A program made the translations under genes and the position numbers. Below the pieces are notes generated by a model. The model had not been told where the DNA came from. It did no database searches and saw nothing but the letters and a program-made list of their open reading frames with translations. A stretch of 64,000 bases of DNA from M3007 sp046160345 (lineage in GTDB: Bacteria > Bacteroidota > Bacteroidia > Chitinophagales > Saprospiraceae). This document shows positions 52,406-60,598 of this stretch, piece by piece. Location of the stretch: NCBI GenBank assembly GCA_046160345.1, contig JBJXGO010000010.1, positions 1-64,000 on the forward strand, read 5' to 3'. Positions within the stretch are counted from its first letter, which is position 1. Each line of letters opens with the position of its first letter.

Positions 52406-55400
52406 CTAGTCCTTCTTTTTCAATTTTTCGGCCTCTTCCCGCAAGCGTTTTAATTCTTCCTGCGCTTTTTTAATTTCATCCTGCAACTGGGTAAGTTTCT
52501 GACTTTCAGCCACTTGTTGTTGTTTCGCATCTGCGGCCTTTCGATTCTCTTCTACAATAATCTGTGTTTTCTCTTCCTTGACCTGCGCGATCTCCGCAGC
52601 AGCCTGTGCTTTTAATTCACCTACCGTTTTAGATTCGTTCTCCCTTGTTGCAACAATGTTTGCTGCAGCGTCTTGCCGGGCTTTTTGAACCCCTTCAGCG
52701 GCTTCTTTTTGGGCGAGGCCGATCTCTTCGCTCGTCTTTTTACGCGCTTCGGCAGTTTCGGCAGCATATTGTGCGCGTTTAGTCTCTGAATCCTTTCGTG
52801 CAGTTGCCACTTCGGTGGCAGCACGTTCGCGGGCATCAGTCACTTCTTTGCGTGAGCGCTCCTGGGCGTCTGCTACCTCTTTGGCAAAACCGGATTTTTT
52901 ATCGTCTGCTTCACGTTTGGCCAAAGAAATGGCCTCAATGGCCTGTTGTTTTGCTGCGGCCACTTCCTTAGCACTGCTTTCTCTGGCCCCGGCAACCGCA
53001 TTTGCGGCTTCCTCCTTGGCCTTTCCGATCATTTCCGCGCTCAATTGTTTTTCTCTGGCTACGGCTTCTCTGGCGGATTTCACCTCTTCTGCACCTTTTT
53101 GATTGGCCTCTGAAATTTCGTTGGCAGCTTTTTGTCGAGCTTCCGCTACATCGCTGGCAAATTTCTGACGAACTGAAGCACTGTTCTCACGAGCATGCCG
53201 GACGCTGTCCGCCTCAGCAGTTTTAACAGCAAGGATAGCCTGAGCGCTTTGCTTTTTAGCTTCGGCTACAGAATTCGCAGATTCTTGTTGGGCGCGCACG
53301 GCAGCTTCACGTGTCGCTGCTACTTCGTTTGCTGCTTTTTCTTTGGCAGCGGCAATTTCCGCAGCAGCTTTTTCGCGCGATGCAACCACATCGCTTGCAG
53401 TGGCGTTTACTGTTTCCTGTTGTTTTTTCTTGGCATCAGCTATTTGTGCCGCAGCTTCAGCCTGTATCTGTTTTATTTTTTCTTCAGCCGTCTGCTTAGA
53501 GCCTGCCACCTCCGTTGCGTATTGTTTTTGGGCTTCGCCAGCTTTGCTGTTGGCTTCCAGGACCCTAGATCTCGCTTCTTCCTGAGCTTTAACCACTTCC
53601 TGGGCAGCTCGCTCTCGTGCTCGTTGTACTTCAGCGGCGCTTTCTTGCAACACTTTGGCCTGTTGTTCTTTGGCAGCAGCAATTGACTTGGCCAATTCTG
53701 CCTGGATTTTAGCGATCTCTTCTTCAGCTTTTTTGCGTGAACTTGCCACCTCCATGGCAATACTGTCCCGTTGGCTTTTAGAACGGGCTTGAGCCTCAGC
53801 AATCGCCTTGTTGGATTCGTCTTTGACCTGTTGAATTGATTGGGCGGCTTTTTGCCTGCTCTCTATTACCTGTTTGGCTATACTGGCCTTTTCTTCATTT
53901 GCCAGTTGCTGTTGTTTCGCAACCTCCTCGCGGATACGGCCGACCTCTTCACTGGCTTTTTTGCGAGAATCTGCAACTTCTGTGGCAGATTGCTCTCGTT
54001 GTTTTGCCAAGTTTTCCTTGATATCAGCCAACTCATTGGCAGAATTTTGTTGGACCAAAGACTTTTCCTCTGCTGCTTTTCGGCGGCTTTCAGCGAGCTC
54101 GTTGGCTAGTTTTTGTTTTTCCAGAACGGAGTTTTCGCGGGTTTTAAGGATTTCATTGGCTGCATCCTCACGCACTTTCAATATTTGATCAGCAGCAGTC
54201 CTTTTGCTTTCGACTACATCAGTTGTTGTTTTGGTGGCTTCTTGTTTGGCCGATTCTCGTGCTTCAGATACCATTTTGGCGTTTTCTTCTCGAATTCGCT
54301 TAAGTTCTTCATCAGCATTGCCTCGTGCGCTGGAAATTTCGTCGCCATACTGAAGTTTAGCCTGGTCAAGTTTCTGTTTGACCATAGCGATTTCCTTGGC
54401 TGCTGCTTCTCTCGCTTTTTGCACTTCTTCTGAAGAGGCAACCCGAGCTTTTTGAATTTCAGCACCAGCCTCCTGGCGAGCTAATTCAACATTGGAATTG
54501 ATTTTATAGACTGCTGAATCGGCTTTTGCTTTGCTTTGGGAAACTGCTGCCTGGGCTTCAGCACGCGCCTTCTCTATTTCAGCGAGGCTACTTTTGCGTG
54601 CTTCGAGTACTTCATTGGAATACTCCATTTTTTTTGCATTGGCAGCTTCGCGGGCTGCTGCTACCTCTTGTTGGAGCTGGGATTTTATGTTTTCGCCGCG
54701 CTCTTTTTCAGTCTTTATCTCCGCCCTGATTTTTTCTTTAGTTTTTTCCAATTCAGAGCGTAAGGCGATCAATTCAGGATCATTGCCCGCAGAAGTACCA
54801 GTATGGGAGGCACCAGGTTTGGAGCCTGGCTTTCCAGGTGTGGCGGGAGTGCCTGATGATGCAGCTGGGTCTGGCTTGGAGACCGATGCTCCTGGTGTGT
54901 CAACCACGGCCATTCTGTCTAAAATGGAGTTGAAACAGGTTACCAGGTTCTTAAATTCACTCTGCCTATCTACATTGATGGTAAACTTGTATTTCTGGCG
55001 GTCCACAAAATTGATGAAATTGATTCCGGTAATATTGGCGTCGGCGAGCCATTGTACGGCATCCAGATCGAGTTTTAGGTTGTTGCGGTGAGTGGGCACT
55101 GCGCCTGCGACAAGCTCATCCATTCCGGTGAATTTATAGGCGCGTTCCTTGCCCATAGCATCCACGAAAACTACCTGGTCGTCTTGATTGAATTCAATGC
55201 CACCCTGAGAGGTAAATTTGGCAAAAACACCCTTTTCATTGGTGAAAAATTCGATAAAATAAGTGTAGCCCCCTCGTATGACAACGCTTAGCGTAGAGGA
55301 ACTGGCGAGTTGAATGCCGGAAATCTTTTTGTTTTCTTTAATTACTTTGGAGCAATCTTGCGCCTGAAGTGTTTGGGAAGAAAAAAAGGCGAGCAGCAAG

Positions 55401-55432
55401 ATAAAGGATAATAATCGGGAGAAAGGCTGCAT
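52406..55432 (-). CDS. Very long secreted coiled-coil protein
   Basis: From the ATG at 55432 the product has 1008 residues. The frame extends to 55621, but the signal peptide (LSFILLLAFFSSQTLQAQ) starts at 55432. A globular N-terminal domain of about 175 residues (KVIKENKKISGIQLASSSTL, FTINVDRQSEFKNLVTCFNS) is followed by a Pro/Gly/Ser linker (about 176-210) and about 800 residues made almost only of Ala, Glu, Lys, Arg, Gln and Ser, with repeats of the type EARKKAAEEI and AREKAANEVA. Such a stretch forms a continuous coiled coil, roughly 120 nm long if extended. There is no membrane segment besides the signal and no T9SS tail. It may be a periplasmic spacer, a TolA-like rod or a stress-protecting helix-rich protein. 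I recognise no family for the N-terminal domain. Confidence 0.75.
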   Translation of the reverse strand: MQPFSRLLSFILLLAFFSSQTLQAQDCSKVIKENKKISGIQLASSSTLSVVIRGGYTYFIEFFTNEKGVFAKFTSQGGIEFNQDDQVVFVDAMGKERAYKFTGMDELVAGAVPTHRNNLKLDLDAVQWLADANITGINFINFVDRQKYKFTINVDRQSEFKNLVTCFNSILDRMAVVDTPGASVSKPDPAASSGTPATPGKPGSKPGASHTGTSAGNDPELIALRSELEKTKEKIRAEIKTEKERGENIKSQLQQEVAAAREAANAKKMEYSNEVLEARKSSLAEIEKARAEAQAAVSQSKAKADSAVYKINSNVELARQEAGAEIQKARVASSEEVQKAREAAAKEIAMVKQKLDQAKLQYGDEISSARGNADEELKRIREENAKMVSEARESAKQEATKTTTDVVESKRTAADQILKVREDAANEILKTRENSVLEKQKLANELAESRRKAAEEKSLVQQNSANELADIKENLAKQREQSATEVADSRKKASEEVGRIREEVAKQQQLANEEKASIAKQVIESRQKAAQSIQQVKDESNKAIAEAQARSKSQRDSIAMEVASSRKKAEEEIAKIQAELAKSIAAAKEQQAKVLQESAAEVQRARERAAQEVVKAQEEARSRVLEANSKAGEAQKQYATEVAGSKQTAEEKIKQIQAEAAAQIADAKKKQQETVNATASDVVASREKAAAEIAAAKEKAANEVAATREAAVRAQQESANSVAEAKKQSAQAILAVKTAEADSVRHARENSASVRQKFASDVAEARQKAANEISEANQKGAEEVKSAREAVAREKQLSAEMIGKAKEEAANAVAGARESSAKEVAAAKQQAIEAISLAKREADDKKSGFAKEVADAQERSRKEVTDARERAATEVATARKDSETKRAQYAAETAEARKKTSEEIGLAQKEAAEGVQKARQDAAANIVATRENESKTVGELKAQAAAEIAQVKEEKTQIIVEENRKAADAKQQQVAESQKLTQLQDEIKKAQEELKRLREEAEKLKKKD

Positions 55433-55682
55433 GACTGGTGGATGGATAGAAAGGTTTGTGATAATAGGGCTAACCCAAGGGGTTGATTTTAATATACTGA
55501 AATTCAGCAACTTAAAACCAGAAAATGCCCAAAATAAGGGAATAAAATGAATTCTAACTGTCGTAAGACGGGGCAAAATAGAGATTTTTTTTAGGCCACA
55601 AACGAAAGATGCATCAAACAAGGGTCTAGTTGCCCAAATTTTAAGATTTGGTTAATTTAAAATGACAAATCTTTCCTTGAAT

Positions 55683-56612
55683 CTAAAAATGCAATTTCAA
55701 AGAGTCGCGCAAAGGAGAATTCGAATTGGCATGTTCTTTCCAATAAGCACTTTTTCTACTAGATTTGAGGCGGCCTTTACTTGCAATTTTGTTGGATATA
55801 GTTTCTTCCCATGCAAGGATTTTGTGTGGAAAGGCTGTTTCAAATTGAATGCTTAAGGCCCTGGATATGTCCGTGTACACCAGCCTTAAGATACTTATCT
55901 GATCGCCTTTTTCAAGGTAAATGTCAGCGTTTTGTGGCATTCCAGATGCATGCCGAAGACGGGTATAAACTGCGGATGGGATCACAATTACTTTTCCAAG
56001 TGTCAGTTTCGATGGGTCCAATCGAACGCGGGTCCAAATCTCGTCTTCCAGTAAAACTTGCGGCAGGCGTATGTCCTGATCGCCCTCACCCTCGAAGTAA
56101 GAAAACCCCTGAAAGTGATAGCCATCCTGTTCCAAATTGTTTTGGATGAAAATTTGACCGCACCAATCCTGAACTGTAGTGGTGGTTTTTAATGTAGGCA
56201 AGCCGCTCACAGGCGTAAACACGGACTGCATAATCGAATAATCGTAAATACCGGTATGAAAACGGCGTATAGAATTATATTTGAGTACTGGTACACGATC
56301 GGCGCCCGCACCAGCGGGGTTGTCAAGTTTTACTTGTTTGATCTTTGAAAAATCTTCGGTGACAAACACATTGACTTGTTCTGCCTCCCGGATTTCACCA
56401 TAACGTTCCTGGGTCACATCATAGGTGCAAATTTCCGCTTCACCAGCGTACCAATAATTGCTAAACGCTTCAGATGGTACAATAGTGATCAATTCCAAGG
56501 CAGCGGCGCCAACGGCGCCTTGCCTGGAGTCAGTTTTGCTATTGTTCTCAGCACAGTTTTGTGAGGAAAAAAGAGCGGTTGCAAACAGAGAGAGAAAGAG
56601 TGCTGCTTTCAT
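55683..56612 (-). CDS. Exported Bacteroidota-specific protein (often mislabelled 'septum formation inhibitor Maf')
   Basis: The 309-residue protein has a signal sequence (LFLSLFATALFSSQNC) with a possible lipidated Cys20. The mature part matches, by memory, a Bacteroidota family with PSEAFSNYWYAGEAEICTYD, QERYGEI, FHTGIYDYSIMQSVFTPVSG, TTVQDWCGQIFIQNN and SYFEGEGDQDIRLPQVLLED. Database entries of this family are often called 'septum formation inhibitor Maf', but it has none of the Maf nucleotide-pyrophosphatase motifs. The true function is unknown. It is 21 bp downstream of folE on the same strand. Confidence 0.75.
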   Translation of the reverse strand: MKAALFLSLFATALFSSQNCAENNSKTDSRQGAVGAAALELITIVPSEAFSNYWYAGEAEICTYDVTQERYGEIREAEQVNVFVTEDFSKIKQVKLDNPAGAGADRVPVLKYNSIRRFHTGIYDYSIMQSVFTPVSGLPTLKTTTTVQDWCGQIFIQNNLEQDGYHFQGFSYFEGEGDQDIRLPQVLLEDEIWTRVRLDPSKLTLGKVIVIPSAVYTRLRHASGMPQNADIYLEKGDQISILRLVYTDISRALSIQFETAFPHKILAWEETISNKIASKGRLKSSRKSAYWKEHANSNSPLRDSLKLHF

Positions 56613-56633
56613 AAAGAGATTGATATATAAAAA

Positions 56634-57230
56634 TCAGTGCAATTTTGTGCCAATAAGCCTCAAAAACTCACTTCTTGTTTCGTTTTTTAAAAATTGCCCC
56701 GTGAAAGCAGAGGTAGTCGTGAGAGAGTTTTGTTTCTGTACTCCTCTCATCATCATGCACATGTGGTGCGCTTCAATTACTACTGCAACACCCAAGGGCT
56801 GCAAGGTTTCCTGAATAACATCGCGCACTTCGATGGTTAGTCTTTCTTGTACTTGCAAACGACGGGCATATACGTCCACAACCCTAGGAATTTTGCTCAG
56901 CCCCACAATTTGGCCATTAGGGATATATGCAATATGCGCTTTTCCAAAAAAAGGAAGAATATGGTGCTCACAGAGTGAGTAAACCTCGATATCCTTGACT
57001 AAAACCATCTCACTGTAATCCTCCTTGAACATAGCCGAACGAAGTATTTCCGCTGCGTCCTGACCATATCCTTGTGTTAGAAATTGCATTGCTTTTGCAG
57101 CGCGCTCAGGCGTTTTGAGCAAACCCTCCCTGTTCGGGTCTTCTCCCAATGCATTCAAAATATCAAGGTAGTCGTCCTTGATTTGAAGGGTTAGCGCCTC
57201 ATTGAAACTCTCAGATTTTTTGTAAGCCAT
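56634..57230 (-). CDS. folE: GTP cyclohydrolase I
   Basis: From the ATG at 57230 the product has 198 residues (the open frame begins at 57272 with a non-homologous stretch). The zinc site is Cys87, His90 and Cys158 (EVYSLCEHHILPFFGKAHIA, HHMCMMMRGVQKQNS), with NREGLLKTPERAAKAM and GLSKIPRVVDVYARRLQVQE. It converts GTP to dihydroneopterin triphosphate, the entry to folate and to biopterin. A PTPS gene of the animal type lies 85 bp upstream on the same strand, suggesting the biopterin branch. It is followed by the exported-protein gene 21 bp downstream. Confidence 0.96.
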   Translation of the reverse strand: MAYKKSESFNEALTLQIKDDYLDILNALGEDPNREGLLKTPERAAKAMQFLTQGYGQDAAEILRSAMFKEDYSEMVLVKDIEVYSLCEHHILPFFGKAHIAYIPNGQIVGLSKIPRVVDVYARRLQVQERLTIEVRDVIQETLQPLGVAVVIEAHHMCMMMRGVQKQNSLTTTSAFTGQFLKNETRSEFLRLIGTKLH

Positions 57231-57315
57231 CTTGTTGATTGTGGTCAAGGGGCACCATCCACCAGTCTCCAATTAAAAGCAGCCAACGAGGTTAAATTTG
57301 GGTTCATTGAACAAC

Positions 57316-57738
57316 TTAACCTTGATCGCCGTAATATTCGGCATAAATTGTCTCAGTTTCCCAAAGTTTTACTGCATGAAGTTTGCATGGGAATGCCTCT
57401 AATGCTATGGCTAATCGCTGCCAGATCAATATAACAAGATTCTCGGTAGTAGGTTGAAGGCCGGGAGGGATAAAATCTACATCCAGGTTCAGGTTGCTGT
57501 GGTCGAGATGATCTGTGATTTGTTCATGAATAATCAAACTCAATTTTTTAACATCCATTACAAAGCCTGTTACCGGGTCAGGCCAACCTTTGATCGTGAC
57601 GTGTAGATTGTAGTTGTGCCCATGCCAGTTTTTATTAGAGCATTTGCCAAACGCCGCCAGGTTCTGGTCTTCGGACCAGCTTTCCACCCAGAGCTTGTGG
57701 GCGGCATTGAAGCGTTCGATTCGCGTGATGTAAACCAT
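57316..57738 (-). CDS. 6-pyruvoyl-tetrahydropterin synthase, animal-like type
   Basis: The 140-residue protein has zinc ligands His14, His39 and His41 and catalytic Cys33 in FGKCSNKNWHGHNYNLHV. This is close to the animal PTPS motif FGKCNNPNGHGHNYKV and unlike the QueD CxxxHGH spacing; GFVMDVKKLSLIIHEQITDH, LDHSNLNLDVDF and TTENLVILIWQRL also follow the animal order. The Glu near the C-terminus (ETETIYAEYYG) completes the active site. With folE next door it points to tetrahydrobiopterin synthesis rather than queuosine. A sepiapterin reductase is not in the window. Confidence 0.85.
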   Translation of the reverse strand: MVYITRIERFNAAHKLWVESWSEDQNLAAFGKCSNKNWHGHNYNLHVTIKGWPDPVTGFVMDVKKLSLIIHEQITDHLDHSNLNLDVDFIPPGLQPTTENLVILIWQRLAIALEAFPCKLHAVKLWETETIYAEYYGDQG

Positions 57739-57782
57739 TCTATATCAGTATGTATTCGTCAATTTGTATGTCTTGAGGGGCG

Positions 57783-57790
57783 CAAAATTA
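57783..57790 (-). promoter_or_regulatory. -7 box upstream of the PTPS gene
   Basis: Minus-strand TAATTTTG matches TAnnTTTG exactly; the leader to the ATG at 57738 would be about 40 nt. No -33 TTTG is seen. The rest of 57739-57991 holds no gene. Confidence 0.35.
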
Positions 57791-57991
57791 CTGCGAAATG
57801 CTCATTTGTCTTTCAAATCATTGGTTCAAAATACTTTTTTCAGGCTCGAAGGCAAATAGATTTCGGCTGTACACCTTCCTTCTTTTCATCCATAGAGCAA
57901 GGCCTTTTATCTAAAAACGCTTAATTGCCCCTTCTTTCGAAGTTTTTTTGCCACTAATTCTACGATCTCCAAATTGCCAAACTGCATAAAT

Positions 57992-59041
57992 ATGAAAACA
58001 CGCAGTCTGCTCGACAATATCTATGCTTTTCTCAATCAGCGGCCTGTATATCACGCCCTGTTTTGGTTGGCTTTGTACGGCACAATGGTTGGCACCAGCT
58101 TGAGGCAGGGATTTGATTTGGGCACCACCTTGTGCAATGAAACGATCCAGGCACTTTTTTTTGCAGGATTGGTTTATTGCAATCTATTATTCCTGATTCC
58201 CAATTACTTAGCACGTCATGCATTTATTTATTTCGGGTTGGTGTTGGCGGCTTGTGCTATAATAACACCAATCGAGGTGTTGGTTTTATACCTTGTCTAT
58301 GGCCACTCTCCCGAGCTTCAGGCCAATGTAGTGGACCAACAGGAACGGATTTACCTGAGCAATGTATTCGTAACCATAATTAGCACTGTACTACGCGTAA
58401 TTATGGATTGGTGGCGTTACCAAAACGAAAAACAAGTGCTGCTCACCCAAACAATTCAATCGGAGCTTCGGTTTTTGAAAAGCCAGATAAACCCTCATTT
58501 TTTGTTTAACACTTTAAACAACCTCTATGCCCTCACTTTGAAAAAAAGTGACAAGGCGCCCGAAATCGTCTTGAAATTGGCTGAAATTATGCGTTACATG
58601 TTGTATGAATGTAACGAACGGCGGGTACACCTCTCGAAGGAAATTCAATACATCTACAACTATCTTGATTTAGAGCGACTTCGGCAGCCCAAAGATGCAG
58701 ATATCCGTTTTTCAGTGGAAGGCCAGGTGAGCGAACAATTGGTGGCCCCGCTAATGTTCGTTCCATTCGTTGAAAACAGCTTCAAGCACGGACTGAATCA
58801 CACTACCTCGGGCGGATATGTACATATTCGGCTTTCGGTTCAAGGAGAAGACCTTGAATTTGTTATTGAAAACAGCAAAGTAGAACAAATGCCGCGATTA
58901 AGCCACCCGCGCAGTGGAGGCATTGGCCTGGTTAATGTTCGCCAGCGGTTGCAGATTCTTTACCCGGACAATCACGATATTGAAATCCTGGACGAGCCGA
59001 ATCGATATTTCGTGACGCTGCGGTTAAAAATGGTGGATTGA
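57992..59041 (+). CDS. LytS/YehU-type sensor histidine kinase
   Basis: From the ATG at 57992 the product has 349 residues with four N-terminal membrane helices (about 15-155), then the His-kinase domain with phospho-acceptor His169 in SQINPHFLFNTLNNLYALTL, NYLDLERLRQ and the ATPase N and G boxes FVENSFKHGLNH and GGIGLVNVRQRLQILYP. In Bacteroidota such kinases are usually paired with a LytTR response regulator directly downstream; here lpdA converges instead, so the kinase is an orphan. No sensor domain is seen outside the membrane part. Confidence 0.9.
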   Translation: MKTRSLLDNIYAFLNQRPVYHALFWLALYGTMVGTSLRQGFDLGTTLCNETIQALFFAGLVYCNLLFLIPNYLARHAFIYFGLVLAACAIITPIEVLVLYLVYGHSPELQANVVDQQERIYLSNVFVTIISTVLRVIMDWWRYQNEKQVLLTQTIQSELRFLKSQINPHFLFNTLNNLYALTLKKSDKAPEIVLKLAEIMRYMLYECNERRVHLSKEIQYIYNYLDLERLRQPKDADIRFSVEGQVSEQLVAPLMFVPFVENSFKHGLNHTTSGGYVHIRLSVQGEDLEFVIENSKVEQMPRLSHPRSGGIGLVNVRQRLQILYPDNHDIEILDEPNRYFVTLRLKMVD

Positions 59042-59047
59042 GCTGAG

Positions 59048-60445
59048 TTACAAATGAATCACCTCTCCGTATGCCGCAGCCGCAGCCTCCATGATCGCTT
59101 CGCTCATGGTGGGGTGGGGGTGGATTGACTTAATAATTTCCTGTCCGGTAGTTTCCAATTTTCTTGCAACCACAATTTCGGCGATCATTTCAGTCACATT
59201 GGCACCGATCATGTGGGCGCCGAGCAACTCACCGTATTTTTTATCAAAAATGAGTTTTACAAATCCTTCAGAATGACCAGAGGCTTTGGCTTTCCCACTA
59301 GCCACAAAGGGGAATTTTCCGATCAATAATTCGAATCCGGCATCTTTGGCCGCCTGTTCTGTATAACCTACCGAAGCAATTTCGGGCGAGCAATAGGTGC
59401 AACCAGGAATGTTGTTGTAATCGATGGGCTCTGGATGATGGCCGGCAATCTTTTCTACACAGGTTATGCCTTCAGCACTAGCCACATGTGCCAAAGCCTG
59501 GGTAGCTAAAACATCTCCTATGGCATAGATCCCCGGAACATTGGTCTGACAATATGCATCCACCTGAATATAACCCCGGTCTGTAATAATTCCAAGATCC
59601 TCTAACCCCAGGTTTTCAGTATTGGGTGCGACCCCTGCAGCACTAAGCACTACATCACACAGGATGGTCTCTGTTGTGCCGTCCTTTCGGTTTTTCATGT
59701 TTACTTTGATCTCTTTTCCGCCGGTATCTACATTTTCTACCGCCCAACCCCCATAAACTTTCATGCCTTTTCGCCCATATAATTTGGTCAATTCTTTCGA
59801 AACATCGGAATCCTCCCTCGGCACTAGTCCTTGTTCCATAAATTCCACGATGCTCACCTCTGTTCCAATGCTATGGTAAAAATATCCAAATTCCACGCCT
59901 ATGGCTCCCGCTCCAACCACCACCATTCGCTTGGGTTGGGTTTCTAGGCTCATTGCCTTGCGGTATTCGATTATTTTTTTGCCATCGATCTTCAGGTTGG
60001 GCAATTCTTTCGCTCGACCGCCCGTAGCGATAATGATGTTTTTGGCGGTATATTCGGTTATCTTACCTTCGGCATCTGTCACAGCAACTTTAGGGCCTTT
60101 AATTAGCTTCGCACTCCCCATGATGACGTTGATCTTGTTTTTTTTCATCAAAAACTGGACGCCCTTGCTCATGCCATCAGCCACTCCACGACTGCGTTTG
60201 ATTATTGCATTAAAATCGGCCAGCGGCTTGCCAACTTTGATGCCGTAGTCTTCTGCATGGTTTAAATATTCAAACACCTGAGCACTTTTGAGCAGCGCTT
60301 TAGTGGGTATACAGCCCCAGTTAAGGCAAATGCCCCCCAAGTGCTCACGTTCTATAACAGCCACATTCATGCCCAGCTGCGAGGCGCGGATGGCAGCCAC
60401 ATACCCGCCCGGGCCGCTGCCGATAACAATCAGATCGAAATTCAT
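59048..60445 (-). CDS. lpdA: Dihydrolipoyl dehydrogenase
   Basis: The 465-residue flavoenzyme has the FAD motif VIGSGPGGYVAAIRASQLG, the redox disulfide GGICLNWGCIPTK (Cys40, Cys45), the NAD motif VVGAGAIGVEFGYFYHSIGT and the C-terminal His-Glu pair HPHPTMSE (His444, Glu449). It reoxidises lipoamide in pyruvate, 2-oxoglutarate and related dehydrogenase complexes. No E1 or E2 gene adjoins. A perfect -7 box lies 28 nt upstream. Confidence 0.96.
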   Translation of the reverse strand: MNFDLIVIGSGPGGYVAAIRASQLGMNVAVIEREHLGGICLNWGCIPTKALLKSAQVFEYLNHAEDYGIKVGKPLADFNAIIKRSRGVADGMSKGVQFLMKKNKINVIMGSAKLIKGPKVAVTDAEGKITEYTAKNIIIATGGRAKELPNLKIDGKKIIEYRKAMSLETQPKRMVVVGAGAIGVEFGYFYHSIGTEVSIVEFMEQGLVPREDSDVSKELTKLYGRKGMKVYGGWAVENVDTGGKEIKVNMKNRKDGTTETILCDVVLSAAGVAPNTENLGLEDLGIITDRGYIQVDAYCQTNVPGIYAIGDVLATQALAHVASAEGITCVEKIAGHHPEPIDYNNIPGCTYCSPEIASVGYTEQAAKDAGFELLIGKFPFVASGKAKASGHSEGFVKLIFDKKYGELLGAHMIGANVTEMIAEIVVARKLETTGQEIIKSIHPHPTMSEAIMEAAAAAYGEVIHL

Positions 60446-60473
60446 GTTGTAAAGGAATTATTTGAAAAGCGGG

Positions 60474-60481
60474 CAAAGGTA
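60474..60481 (-). promoter_or_regulatory. -7 box of lpdA
   Basis: Minus-strand TACCTTTG matches TAnnTTTG exactly, giving a leader of about 24 nt. The -33 region has no clear TTTG. Confidence 0.45.
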
Positions 60482-60598
60482 ATAATTGTGCCACAGCTTT
60501 GAGGCGTATCAGATTTTTAGCTACCAAAGCAATAACTTAGGCAGGCAATGTCCGTATTATTGCGCCGAATTTGTGTAAGCACATACTATTTCTAAACA

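Noticed and set aside
53195..53686. Long open frames on the plus strand across the coiled-coil gene (163, 186 and 106 residues)
   Set aside because: They are antisense shadows of a biased Ala/Glu/Lys-rich gene. Their products are Phe/Ser/Cys-rich and have no plausible start context.
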